From positions 1-10,436 of the forward strand of contig JBCBTD010000099.1 of assembly GCA_039818825.1 (NCBI GenBank): a DNA stretch of 10,436 nucleotides, written 5' to 3'. Made by a program: the position numbers and the translations under genes. The stretch is from JBCBTD01 sp039818825. Lineage in GTDB: Bacteria; Pseudomonadota; Alphaproteobacteria; Geminicoccales; Geminicoccaceae. Under the pieces are notes generated by a model. The model was not told where the DNA came from. It did not search any database and saw only the letters and a list, made by a program, of their open reading frames with translations. Numbering within the stretch: position 1 is the first letter of the stretch; the number at the start of each line of letters is the position of its first letter. Shown one piece after another: positions 1 through 6,887 of the stretch.

Positions 1-331
1 TATGGTCGCCCCGAGGCCAGCGGGGAATCCGCCCGCCAGCTCATGGTCTCGAGGTCCAGATGAGAAATGCGGGCTAGTCACTGGCGAATGAGGAGCGTGA
101 TCGATCGGTCGGATGCGCCGGTACTGCCAAGTGCTTGGTGGCTGCGCATATCCCCCGACGCCGAGCTGACCGACGACCTTTAACCATCAGCGGCGCGCTC
201 CTTAAACTCGGCACGCCATCGTTGGTTGCGCACACAGCCCCTTAGGAAATGCTAGTCGATCGCCACGCCGAAGAAATGCTGCTCGCCCGCGGCAGGCATC
301 TATGCGCACAACGCCCAGCGCGCTGGTGGCG
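1..331. other. Left flank without a supportable gene
   Basis: All six frames are broken by stops, or open only over short runs with no clear third-position GC preference, unlike the genes to the right. The longest run open to the window edge is on the minus strand, right of position 1, with mixed third positions. A minus-strand mini-frame of 37 codons (187 down to 74) has an AAGGAG ten bases upstream but an unconvincing composition. A 12-bp perfect palindrome lies at 315-326, just past the stop of the GMC gene. I see no tRNA, no rRNA and no clear mobile-element end. Confidence 0.5.
315..326. repeat. 12-bp perfect palindrome after the GMC stop codon
   Basis: The sequence CCAGCGCGCTGG is its own reverse complement. 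It lies six bases past the stop codon of the minus-strand oxidoreductase. There is no loop and no following T-run, so it is not a convincing intrinsic terminator. In GC-rich DNA a palindrome of this length may be chance. Confidence 0.3.
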
Positions 332-2023
332 CTAGCCGAAGTGACGCGACAGCCGCAGCGCTAGCGCCCCCAGCGTGCGTACGGGATTGGCGGCCGAGCT
401 AAACGGCATCACCGACATGTCGCAGACGTAGAGGTTGGTAGTGCCAGCCACGCGCAGATCCTCGTCGACCACGGCGTGGAAGTTGAAGGCGCTGTTGAGG
501 CTGGTCCTGTAAGGCATGCGCAGGCTGCCCGCCGCGTGGTGAACCGTGCCCCAGCCGAACCCCTTGCCGCCCTGGCCGTACCAGACGTTGTTGTCGGGGA
601 TGGCAGCTCGACCGTCGTTGCCGAACTGCGAAAAGATCCGCTGCGCGACACTGTTCATGACAGCGAAGATCTGCTGATCGTTCTTCTGCCAGCCGGCGAG
701 CGCTGGAAATCTCGAGCCGGCGAGGTGCGAGGTCCAGCTCAGATTTGGAAACAGGATCTCCGGTACGTACTCAAACGGCGCCGCTGGTCTGATCTCCGAG
801 CTATCGTCGAGACAGTTGCCGAAGCTAAACTTGATGTCGATGCGCGAAGCACCTGGGAGCTTCGGCGGCGGCAGCCCCGCCGGGCCTGCTGAGCTCGGGT
901 CGTTCTCGCGCAAATGCCAGTATTCGTGGTTGATGTTCATCTCAACATTGAACGGAAACTTGATCTCCCCGGCGCCGTCGCGGTCGCCTTTGGAGTAGAA
1001 GACGATCTTGGCGTGGTCGTTCTTCGGGATGTCCAATCCACCAACGTGGGTGACGAACGCCTCGAGCTTGTCCGAAGTGGGATGGTCGGTCAGGCCGCGC
1101 CCGACCAAGGCCTTGGCGTGATCCGGCAAATCCGGAAAGAGGCTCGACCGGCGGAGGAGCTTCGGGCTCTCGATGGAGCCGGCCGCCAGCACCACCGTGC
1201 CGGCAGTAAGGAACCGCGGCAGCTGGCTCAGCGTATCGCGCGCCACGATCTGGAAGTGGCCGCCGAGATTCTGCACGTCCTCAACATAATGGTTAAGCAG
1301 CAAGAACAGGCCGTTGTGGTCACCGTGATAGACGCCCGGCGTCAGCCCGACCTGATTGATCAACAGCTCGGCGGTGTTGAACACGCCGGTGGGCTCGGTG
1401 AAGAACCTGTCGCGAGGTGCACCGTCGGCCTTGAGGTAGGGCTGGTGCAGCGCGCGCGGGGTCTGCTCGATGACGAAATCGCCGGCAAGCTCGCTACTCT
1501 GCAGGTGCTGGACGATCTCGTCGGCCTTTCTGCCCATCGAGCGTGACTCGTTCATGACGTCGCCAGCCCACTCCAAGAGTTCGTCGGCTAGGCTCTGCCG
1601 GACGCCCGGTGGGAAGAAGTCGAGCTCCCAGCTCTGCACCGTCGGGATCAGGCCGGACCAGAAGATCGAGCGGCCACCGAAGGCCAGTTGCGGCTTCTCG
1701 CCGATGAAGTGCTGCGATTCGGAATCGCCGTACTGCCAAAAAGTGTCGCAGCCATAGTGTTTCGCCAAGCTGTCGTTGGGAAATCGGCAGAAATTGTAAA
1801 CATGGGTCGGGTAGACGAACGAGCCGGCTTCGACGACCAGAATACGTTTCGTCGGTCCGAGCCGATCCGCCAAATCATCAGCCAGCATGCCGCCGCCGAT
1901 ACCAGAGCCGACAACGATGATATCGAAGTCGTTGCGCGGACCAATGTAATTCAGAAATAGGCGTTCTTGCAGCGCAGTCGCTTGAGCGATGAAATTGGCG
2001 TACTTGGAGCTATTGAAGGTCAA
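332..2023 (-). CDS. GMC-family FAD-dependent oxidoreductase
   Basis: This is a flavoprotein of the glucose-methanol-choline oxidoreductase family, which oxidises an alcohol or sugar hydroxyl using FAD; the substrate cannot be read here. With the TTG start it is 563 residues, normal for the family. Near the N-terminus a dinucleotide-binding motif reads VVGSGIGGG (about residues 37-45), followed by an acidic VVEAG strand end. GGRSIFWSG matches the flavin-contact motif of the family, and VVLAAGSIESPKLL is a second family signature. The C-terminal domain contains HHAAGSLRM, placing the likely catalytic His at residue 496, and the SSAANP motif with Asn546 as its likely partner. No signal peptide or membrane segment is seen, so it is probably cytoplasmic. 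The frame opens further upstream to a GTG at 2089, but AGGAGG seven bases before TTG 2023 favours the shorter start. It stands alone, divergent from the GYD gene. Family confidence is high, specificity unknown. Confidence 0.9.
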   Translation of the reverse strand: MTFNSSKYANFIAQATALQERLFLNYIGPRNDFDIIVVGSGIGGGMLADDLADRLGPTKRILVVEAGSFVYPTHVYNFCRFPNDSLAKHYGCDTFWQYGDSESQHFIGEKPQLAFGGRSIFWSGLIPTVQSWELDFFPPGVRQSLADELLEWAGDVMNESRSMGRKADEIVQHLQSSELAGDFVIEQTPRALHQPYLKADGAPRDRFFTEPTGVFNTAELLINQVGLTPGVYHGDHNGLFLLLNHYVEDVQNLGGHFQIVARDTLSQLPRFLTAGTVVLAAGSIESPKLLRRSSLFPDLPDHAKALVGRGLTDHPTSDKLEAFVTHVGGLDIPKNDHAKIVFYSKGDRDGAGEIKFPFNVEMNINHEYWHLRENDPSSAGPAGLPPPKLPGASRIDIKFSFGNCLDDSSEIRPAAPFEYVPEILFPNLSWTSHLAGSRFPALAGWQKNDQQIFAVMNSVAQRIFSQFGNDGRAAIPDNNVWYGQGGKGFGWGTVHHAAGSLRMPYRTSLNSAFNFHAVVDEDLRVAGTTNLYVCDMSVMPFSSAANPVRTLGALALRLSRHFG

Positions 2024-2030
2024 AATGGAG

Positions 2031-2036
2031 CCTCCT
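2031..2036 (-). promoter_or_regulatory. Shine-Dalgarno site of the GMC gene
   Basis: On the minus strand a perfect AGGAGG is followed by seven bases and then TTG at 2023. This is the best ribosome-binding match in the window. It supports TTG rather than the upstream GTG at 2089, which would add 22 residues without family resemblance. Confidence 0.7.
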
Positions 2037-2121
2037 GAACATACATGAAACGAGCACTTTACACCTAAGCCGGCCTCGCGTCCAGACACGCGGGAAGAGC
2101 CGGGACGGTATCCTTGAGAAG

Positions 2122-2143
2122 GGAGCCCGTCATCGCGGGCTCC
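2122..2143. other. Perfect inverted repeat (8-bp stem, 6-nt loop)
   Basis: GGAGCCCG, a six-base loop TCATCG, then CGGGCTCC form a perfect GC-rich hairpin. It lies about 100 bases upstream of the GMC start. No T-run follows on either strand, so it is not a textbook intrinsic terminator. It could be a transcript-end hairpin of the putative remnant gene, a leader structure of the GMC transcript, or a dispersed repeat. Confidence 0.5.
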
Positions 2144-2155
2144 GGAGGAAGCTGT

Positions 2156-2167
2156 GTTTCTAGAAAC
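2156..2167. repeat. 12-bp palindrome, possible operator
   Basis: GTTTCTAGAAAC is a perfect palindrome and markedly more AT-rich than its surroundings. It starts 13 bases to the right of the hairpin at 2122-2143, upstream of the GMC gene. Short symmetric AT-rich sites can be repressor operators, but no regulator gene is nearby, so the role is only inferred. Confidence 0.3.
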
Positions 2168-2524
2168 CTGTGGTCAAGCGGGAAGCGCAGATGAGCAAGT
2201 CGAGTACAATCTTTCGGTTGGTCGCGGGTCTGCCTGATCAACTCGAAGACGCGCGACGTGCCGGCCCGGTTTGATCGGACGAGCCGCCCGATGCAGAGGG
2301 AGCTGATCTCGATGATCCAGCCGCTGTCGTCGCCGAGGTTCCAGTCAGCACTCTCCAGATGAGCGCCATTCTTGGATCAACTCAATCCTTAAAGCCCAGT
2401 ACCAACGCTCCGTGCGTATGGCGTGAGGGCGAGGGGACGCTCTGCAACGAAATCAGCGCTTAGGGTCCCTTATCGGCGGATTTAGCACGCCAATCAGCGG
2501 TCGTGTCCGTATCGCTCGGCCCTC

Positions 2525-2543
2525 GCCGCCACCAGATGGCGGC
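2525..2543. other. Perfect inverted repeat (7-bp stem, 5-nt loop)
   Basis: GCCGCCA, loop CCAGA, then TGGCGGC form a perfect hairpin in the spacer upstream of the GYD gene. No T-run follows. The role is unknown, and a chance event in GC-rich DNA cannot be excluded. Confidence 0.35.
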
Positions 2544-2751
2544 AGGACACTCGAAAGCGGAAGCACTAGCTCGGTGTGCGAATGTCCGAGACCCGTCCAA
2601 ACCACGTGTCCCGAGCCCGCGCCACCGCCTGACGACCGAGATCGACCTGCTGGGGCGATCGATATCGCGACGAAGCTCGCGGTCCGTCTCTCGATATTGT
2701 ATACGATCTGTGGCCGCCGATGGATTGCGGCCCAACGACAGGGAGCGAACG

Positions 2752-3045
2752 ATGCCAACCTACATTGGCTTGGTGAATTGGACCGAAAAAGGGATTCAGG
2801 AAGTCAAGGATTCGCCGACGCGTCTCGACGCGGTGAAGGGCTTGATGAAGGGCATGGGGGCCGAGATGACGGCGTTTTACATGACCATGGGCGCGTACGA
2901 CATGGTCGTCGTCATGGAGGCGCCGAGCGATGAGGTGATGGCGCAAGCGATGTTGCGGATCAACAGCGGTGGACACGTCCGTAGCACGACGTTGAAGGCG
3001 TTCCCCGAGGCCGACTACCGAAAGCTGGTCGCCGCACTCGGCTGA
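2752..3045 (+). CDS. GYD domain-containing protein
   Basis: This is a 97-residue protein of the GYD family, a small alpha/beta protein family of unknown function common in proteobacteria. The N-terminus MPTYIGLVNWTEKGI is the typical first strand (a Y-x-x-L-x-x-W-T pattern). The family motif follows as MTMGAYDMVVVMEAPSD (about residues 44-60), with GAYD in place of GYD. The C-terminal part ends in a second strand region around RSTTLKAFPE. The ATG is preceded by GGGAG with a six-base gap, which together with homology decides the start against the longer open frame reaching back to 2503. No signal peptide or membrane segment is visible. It lies 143 bases upstream of the permease on the same strand. 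A joint transcript is possible, but no functional link is known. Confidence 0.85.
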   Translation: MPTYIGLVNWTEKGIQEVKDSPTRLDAVKGLMKGMGAEMTAFYMTMGAYDMVVVMEAPSDEVMAQAMLRINSGGHVRSTTLKAFPEADYRKLVAALG

Positions 3046-3188
3046 GGACCGCCTCGGGCGCATCGCCACGGGCTGGCGTTGCTGAGCCACGCCGGCTCGC
3101 TTAAGGATCATCGTGACCGGGCTCGGTCCGCCTGCGCCCCGAGGCGCTCGGCGGGTCGGCCTGCCAACCAAGGCTCGGAACGAAACGC

Positions 3189-4871
3189 TTGGACGCTGCC
3201 CACGGCGGCCGCGGGCGTGCGGTCGTCGCTGCCGCCAAGCGGCTCGGCGAGGCGCGCCCGAGCCTCTTGCTGCTGGCCACGACGCTGGTGGCGTTGCTCG
3301 TGGCGACGCCGATCCTCACCGTGGCCGTCAGCCTCGCCCAGCCTTGGGGGCCGTCGCTCACCCACCTCGCGCGCACGACCTTGCCGGGCGTGCTGGTGAA
3401 CACCTTGGCCATCGGTCTGATCGTTGGCTCGTTGGCGATCGTCGTCGGCGTCGGTACCGCATGGCTGGTCGCCCGCTGCAGCTTTCCGGGCGCGCACACG
3501 TTCCAGTGGCTGTTGGTGCTGCCACTGGCCATGCCGGCCTACATCATCGCCTACGCCTATGCCGACGCCTTGGCCTTCGCCGGCCCGGTGCAGAGCGCGC
3601 TGCGCGCCGCCTTCGATTGGCAGCGCGGTGACTATTGGTTTCCGAACGTGCACTCGACGGGCGGTGCCGGGTTCATGCTGGGCCTGGTCTTGTACCCCTA
3701 CGTCTTCTTGATGGCACGGACGGCCTTCAGCGAGCAGTCCGGACGGGCCGTCGACGCTGCCCGCGCCTTGGGGCAGGGGCCGTGGCAGATCTTCTGGCGG
3801 GTGTCGTTGCCCTTGGCGCGGCCGGCGGTCGTCGCCGGCACCGCGTTGGTGCTGATGGAAGCGCTCGCCGATTTCGCGACCGTGCACTACTTCGGGGTGC
3901 CGACCTTCACCACCGCGATCTACCGCACTTGGTTCGGCATGGGCGACCGGGTCGCGGCCACGCAGCTCGCGACCGGGTTGCTCGTGTTCGTGCTGGCGCT
4001 CGCTTGGTTGGAGGCGCAGTCACGGGGCCAACGGCGGTTCCACGGCAGCTCGGCGGGCGGTGCAGCAACGGCCGGCTACGCGATCGGCGGCTGGCGAGCC
4101 GTGGCGGCCTGGCTTGCCTGCGCTCTTCCCGTATCCCTCGGTTTTGCGATCCCCGTGGTGCTCCTCGTCGATCTGCAGATCGGCGGCGGCGACGAACTCT
4201 TGGGATCGCGGTTCCTCGGCTACGCGTCGAACTCGCTGGTATTGGCGACGACGGCGAGCGTCCTCATCGTCGGCGTCGCGCTGTTGCTCGGCTATGCGGT
4301 GCGATGGTCGCGCTCGCGGCTGCTGCGGCCTTTGGTTCGCGTGGCGACCATCGGCTACGCGGTTCCCGGTACCGTCGTCGCCGTCGGAATTCTCGTGCCG
4401 CTCGGTTGGCTCGACAACACGATCGATGCGTGGCTGCGCAGCCTGTTCGGGCTCTCGACCGGGTTGTTGCTGAGCGGCACGATGGTGGCGCTCCTGTTCG
4501 CCTATCTCGTGCGTTTTCTCGCGGTTGCCCATGGCGCGGTCGAAGCAGGCTTCGCCAAAATCCCGTCGTCTTTGGACGAAGCGGCTCGTCTGCTCGGCGT
4601 TGGGCCGCGGCAGGTCGTGGTGCGGGTCCACGCGCCGCTGCTCCGGCGCTCGCTCTTGATCGCTCTGCTCGTCGTGTTCGTCGACGTGATCAAGGAGCTG
4701 CCGGCAACCTTGATCATCCGCCCCTTCGACTTCGACACCCTGGCGATCCGTGTCTATCAGCTCGCGGCCGACGAACGCTTGAGCGAGGCGGCCACCGGTT
4801 CCCTGGCGATCGTCGCCGTCGGGCTCTTGCCGGTGCTCTTGGTGACGAGGCTGACGGCGACCCGTCGCTGA
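3189..4871 (+). CDS. ABC transporter permease, ferric-iron type (FbpB/FutB-like)
   Basis: This is an inner-membrane permease of 560 residues with two binding-protein-dependent transport domains fused in one chain, the architecture of the Fe(III) permeases FbpB/FutB and of ThiP. A first membrane helix covers about residues 25-48, and helices continue through both halves. Two cytoplasmic EAA loops, the docking sites for the ATPase, are seen: DAARALGQGPWQIFWRVSLP (189-208) and one beginning DEAARLLGVGPRQVVVRV (463-480). The segments YAVPGTVVAVG (390-400) and KELPATLIIRPFDFDTLA (502-519) are typical of the iron-permease group. The start is a TTG, the first possible start in the open frame, with only a weak GGA-type ribosome site, so it is uncertain. 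No binding protein or ATPase is encoded in the window. It ends 76 bases before pcaD on the same strand. Iron is the likeliest substrate, but thiamine or another small solute is possible. Confidence 0.85.
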   Translation: MDAAHGGRGRAVVAAAKRLGEARPSLLLLATTLVALLVATPILTVAVSLAQPWGPSLTHLARTTLPGVLVNTLAIGLIVGSLAIVVGVGTAWLVARCSFPGAHTFQWLLVLPLAMPAYIIAYAYADALAFAGPVQSALRAAFDWQRGDYWFPNVHSTGGAGFMLGLVLYPYVFLMARTAFSEQSGRAVDAARALGQGPWQIFWRVSLPLARPAVVAGTALVLMEALADFATVHYFGVPTFTTAIYRTWFGMGDRVAATQLATGLLVFVLALAWLEAQSRGQRRFHGSSAGGAATAGYAIGGWRAVAAWLACALPVSLGFAIPVVLLVDLQIGGGDELLGSRFLGYASNSLVLATTASVLIVGVALLLGYAVRWSRSRLLRPLVRVATIGYAVPGTVVAVGILVPLGWLDNTIDAWLRSLFGLSTGLLLSGTMVALLFAYLVRFLAVAHGAVEAGFAKIPSSLDEAARLLGVGPRQVVVRVHAPLLRRSLLIALLVVFVDVIKELPATLIIRPFDFDTLAIRVYQLAADERLSEAATGSLAIVAVGLLPVLLVTRLTATRR

Positions 4872-4947
4872 ACGGCGCGACCCGGCGTGTCGTCTTGGAT
4901 GGCGGATCGGCGCGCCAGGGAGTAAAGCTGGGCGACTGGGAAAGGGA

Positions 4948-5775
4948 ATGGCAATGGCAAGTGTGACCGGCCAACCGAGCGTGGTGCGCGTCGGTGACGC
5001 CGCGTTCCACGTCCGCCGCGACGGTCCGTGGACGACGGACGCGCCGGCATTGGTGTTCGCCAATTCGCTCGGCACCGACTTTCGCGTTTGGGACGCACTT
5101 CTGGGCGAACTCGCCGGGCGCTATCGCGTGCTGCGCTACGACAAGCGCGGCCACGGCCTGAGCACGCTGACGCCTGGGCCGTACGCCATGGACGATCTGG
5201 TCGGCGATCTCGCCGCGCTGATGGACGCCGAGGACCTGCAGGATGCGGTCGTCGTCGGCTTGTCGATCGGTGGGATGATCGCCCAAGGCTTGGCGGCGGC
5301 TCGGCCCGATCTGGTGAGCGGCCTCGTGCTGATGGACACGGCGCACAAGATCGGCACCGACGAGATCTGGGACGAGCGCATCGCCGCCGTCCGCGCCGGT
5401 GGTGTCGAGGCGATCGCCGACGCGGTGATGACCCGCTGGTTCACGCCAACGTTCCATGCGCGCCGGGCGGACGAGCTCGGCTTGTGGCGGACCATGCTGG
5501 TGCGGACGCCGGTGGAGGGCTATCTCGGCTGCAGCCTGGCGATCCGCAACGCCGATCTGACCGAGGCGACCTCGGGGTTGGCGCTGCCGACGCTGTGCAT
5601 GGCTGGTGATCAGGACGGGTCGACGCCGGTGGACGTCGTGCGGGCGACTGCGGAGCTGATCGTCGGCGCGCGGATGGAAGTGGTGGTCGACGCGGGTCAT
5701 CTGCCTGGGGTCGAGCAGCCCCAGGCGGTGGCGCGACTGGTCGAGGATTTCCTCCGCGACATGGGCCATGGGTGA
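4948..5775 (+). CDS. pcaD: 3-oxoadipate enol-lactonase PcaD
   Basis: This cytoplasmic alpha/beta hydrolase hydrolyses 3-oxoadipate enol-lactone to 3-oxoadipate, the last protocatechuate-specific step before the shared beta-ketoadipate trunk. The nucleophile elbow reads GLSIGG with Ser106. The acid is likely Asp223 in GDQDGSTP, and the catalytic base His251 in DAGHLPG. FANSLGTD near residue 38 is the oxyanion-hole loop, and RYDKRGHGLS (63-72) is typical of the family. At 275 residues it is of normal length. Two in-frame ATGs exist, at 4948 and 4954. AAGGGA (4942-4947) is better spaced for the second, so the protein may begin two residues later. It is the first gene of the pcaDCHGB block and overlaps pcaC by eight bases. 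No PcaQ-like box was seen in the 76 bases upstream. Confidence 0.93.
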   Translation: MAMASVTGQPSVVRVGDAAFHVRRDGPWTTDAPALVFANSLGTDFRVWDALLGELAGRYRVLRYDKRGHGLSTLTPGPYAMDDLVGDLAALMDAEDLQDAVVVGLSIGGMIAQGLAAARPDLVSGLVLMDTAHKIGTDEIWDERIAAVRAGGVEAIADAVMTRWFTPTFHARRADELGLWRTMLVRTPVEGYLGCSLAIRNADLTEATSGLALPTLCMAGDQDGSTPVDVVRATAELIVGARMEVVVDAGHLPGVEQPQAVARLVEDFLRDMGHG

Positions 5776-6160
5776 CGACCGCTACGTCGCCGGCATGGCC
5801 GTGCGCCGGGCCGTCCTCGGCGCCGAACACGTCGAGCGGGCGACCGCTGCGGCATCGCCGTTCGATGCGCCGTTCCAGCGGTTCATCACCGAGGCGGCGT
5901 GGGGCTCCGTTTGGACCCGTGCGGGCCTGGATCGGCGAACCCGGTCGTTGGTGACGCTCGCCATTCTTGCCACACGCGGTTGCTGGGAGGAGTTCCGTCT
6001 CCACGTCAGGGCGATGGTGAACACCGGGGCGACCGCCGCGGAGCTCGACGAGGTGCTCCGTCATGTCGCCGCCTCCGCCGGCCTGCCAACGGCCGCGCGT
6101 GGCCGGCAGGTGCTCCGTGAGGAGGAGGCACGAGCCACCGTCGGCAGTGCCGGCTCGTGA
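5768..6160 (+). CDS. pcaC: 4-carboxymuconolactone decarboxylase PcaC
   Basis: This enzyme decarboxylates gamma-carboxymuconolactone to 3-oxoadipate enol-lactone, the substrate of PcaD. It is a stand-alone 130-residue protein, as in most proteobacteria, and is not fused to PcaD as in some actinobacteria. It has the family's opening (YVAGMAVRRAVLGAEHV, residues 6-22), then FQRFITEAAWGSVWTRAGLD (36-55) and the small helical decarboxylase domain RTRSLVTLAILAT. EEFRLHVRAMVNTGATAAEL (74-93) contains the conserved Glu and His of the domain. The later VAASAGLPTAA corresponds to the usual VAxYAGVPAA. Its ATG lies inside the last codons of pcaD, giving an eight-base overlap, and it ends overlapping the pcaH start. 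Both overlaps suggest coupled translation. Confidence 0.93.
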   Translation: MGDDRYVAGMAVRRAVLGAEHVERATAAASPFDAPFQRFITEAAWGSVWTRAGLDRRTRSLVTLAILATRGCWEEFRLHVRAMVNTGATAAELDEVLRHVAASAGLPTAARGRQVLREEEARATVGSAGS

Positions 6161-6885
6161 CGAGCCGCGTCCAGGGCTACTTGCCACGGGATGCGGGCGT
6201 CCAGCCACCTGCGCTGGCACCCGCTTATCGCTCGTCGGTCCTCCGCGCGCCGCGCTTGCCGCCGCTCGCGATCGAGGCAACACCGTCGGAGCTGAGCGGG
6301 CCCGTGTTCGGGCATCAGCCGCTGGACCCGCTGGACCATGACCTGTTGCAGAACGGCCGGGTGACGGGTGATCCGATCGGCGAGCGCATCGTCGTTCACG
6401 GCACGGTTCGAGATCAGGGTGGCCGGCCGGTCCGAGGAGCGTTGATCGAGCTTTGGCAAGCCAACGCAGGCGGCCGCTACCGCCACGTCAACGACGACTA
6501 CCTGGCGGCGCTCGATCCGAACTTTCTGGGGTACGGACGCTGTTTGACGGATGGCGAGGGAGCCTTTCGGTTCCGGACGGTGCGCCCTGGGCCCTATCCG
6601 TGGCGCAACGGGCCGAACGACTGGCGCCCCGCCCACATACATCTGTCGCTTTTCGGTGACGCGTTCGCTCAGCGTCTGGTCACCCAGATGTACTTCGAGG
6701 GCGACCCGCTGATTGCCCGCTGCCCGATCGTCCAGGCGATCCCTGATCCCCGCGCGATCGAGCGGCTGACCGCAAAGCTCGACTGGTCGGCCAGTACGCC
6801 GTTCGACTGCCTCGCCTACCGCTTCGACGTCGTGCTGCGCGGTGCCGACCAAACGCACTTCGAGACACGGCCGGAGGGAGTTTGA
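6157..6885 (+). CDS. pcaH: Protocatechuate 3,4-dioxygenase beta subunit PcaH
   Basis: This is the iron-carrying subunit of the enzyme that cleaves protocatechuate between its hydroxyls with O2 to give 3-carboxy-cis,cis-muconate. All four Fe(III) ligands are visible and fall at the numbers of the Pseudomonas putida beta subunit: Tyr108 (GGRYRH), Tyr147 (GPYPWRN), His160 and His162 (RPAHIHLS). Tyr24, Trp149, Arg157 and Ile191, other active-site positions of that enzyme, are also present. The N-terminal PcaH-specific segment precedes the intradiol dioxygenase fold. At 242 residues it is of normal length. The GTG start shares four bases with the pcaC stop (GTGA), and there is no strong ribosome site, so it is probably translated by coupling. 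It pairs with PcaG directly downstream. Confidence 0.96.
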   Translation: MTSRVQGYLPRDAGVQPPALAPAYRSSVLRAPRLPPLAIEATPSELSGPVFGHQPLDPLDHDLLQNGRVTGDPIGERIVVHGTVRDQGGRPVRGALIELWQANAGGRYRHVNDDYLAALDPNFLGYGRCLTDGEGAFRFRTVRPGPYPWRNGPNDWRPAHIHLSLFGDAFAQRLVTQMYFEGDPLIARCPIVQAIPDPRAIERLTAKLDWSASTPFDCLAYRFDVVLRGADQTHFETRPEGV

Positions 6886-6887
6886 CG

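Larger units (their letters stand above)
2065..2376 (-). pseudogene. Possible remnant of an unidentified protein gene
   Basis: A minus-strand frame opens after TGA (2377-2379) and runs 103 codons to TAG (2065-2067). It has no ATG or GTG near its beginning. Between about 2343 and 2221 it reads like a real protein: it begins WNLGDDSGWIIEISS and continues with RVFELIRQTRD, a balanced mix of acidic, basic and hydrophobic residues. Third positions in that part are mostly C or G. After about 2220 the codon preference decays and the frame runs through a hairpin. A second minus frame just upstream reads RWYWALRIELIQEW before a stop, so a frameshifted gene is possible. The opposite strand in the same register also has high third-position GC, so the coding strand is not certain. 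I do not recognise the family. Confidence 0.25.
2037..2751. other. Divergent spacer between the GMC and GYD genes
   Basis: About 700 bases separate the divergent GMC and GYD genes. The frame of the GYD gene stays open back to 2503, but that extension is rich in Arg, Ser and Pro and has no homology I recognise, so I treat it as non-coding. The spacer contains a hairpin (2122-2143), a 12-bp palindrome (2156-2167), a second hairpin (2525-2543) and a minus-strand open stretch that may be a gene remnant (2065-2376). An AT-richer patch at about 2691-2707 could contribute to a promoter for the GYD gene, but no good -35/-10 pair is present. Confidence 0.5.

Noticed and set aside
74..187. Minus-strand 37-codon frame with AAGGAG ten bases upstream of its ATG
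   Set aside because: Third positions show no preference, the peptide is Arg/Ser-rich without a recognisable pattern, and no neighbour supports it.
1..240. Transposase-like scraps on the minus strand (e.g. RWRAEFKERA and PSTWQYRRIRP in different frames)
   Set aside because: The matches are very short, lie in different frames and have mixed codon use. No inverted terminal repeats or target duplications are visible.
2691..2707. Sigma-70 promoter in the AT-richer patch upstream of the GYD gene
   Set aside because: Several four-of-six matches to a -10 element exist, but no matching -35 lies at a proper distance.
2503..2751. N-terminal extension of the GYD protein
   Set aside because: The frame is open, but the translation is Arg/Ser/Pro-rich and unlike the family. 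ATG 2752 has a good GGGAG site and begins exactly at the family's first strand.
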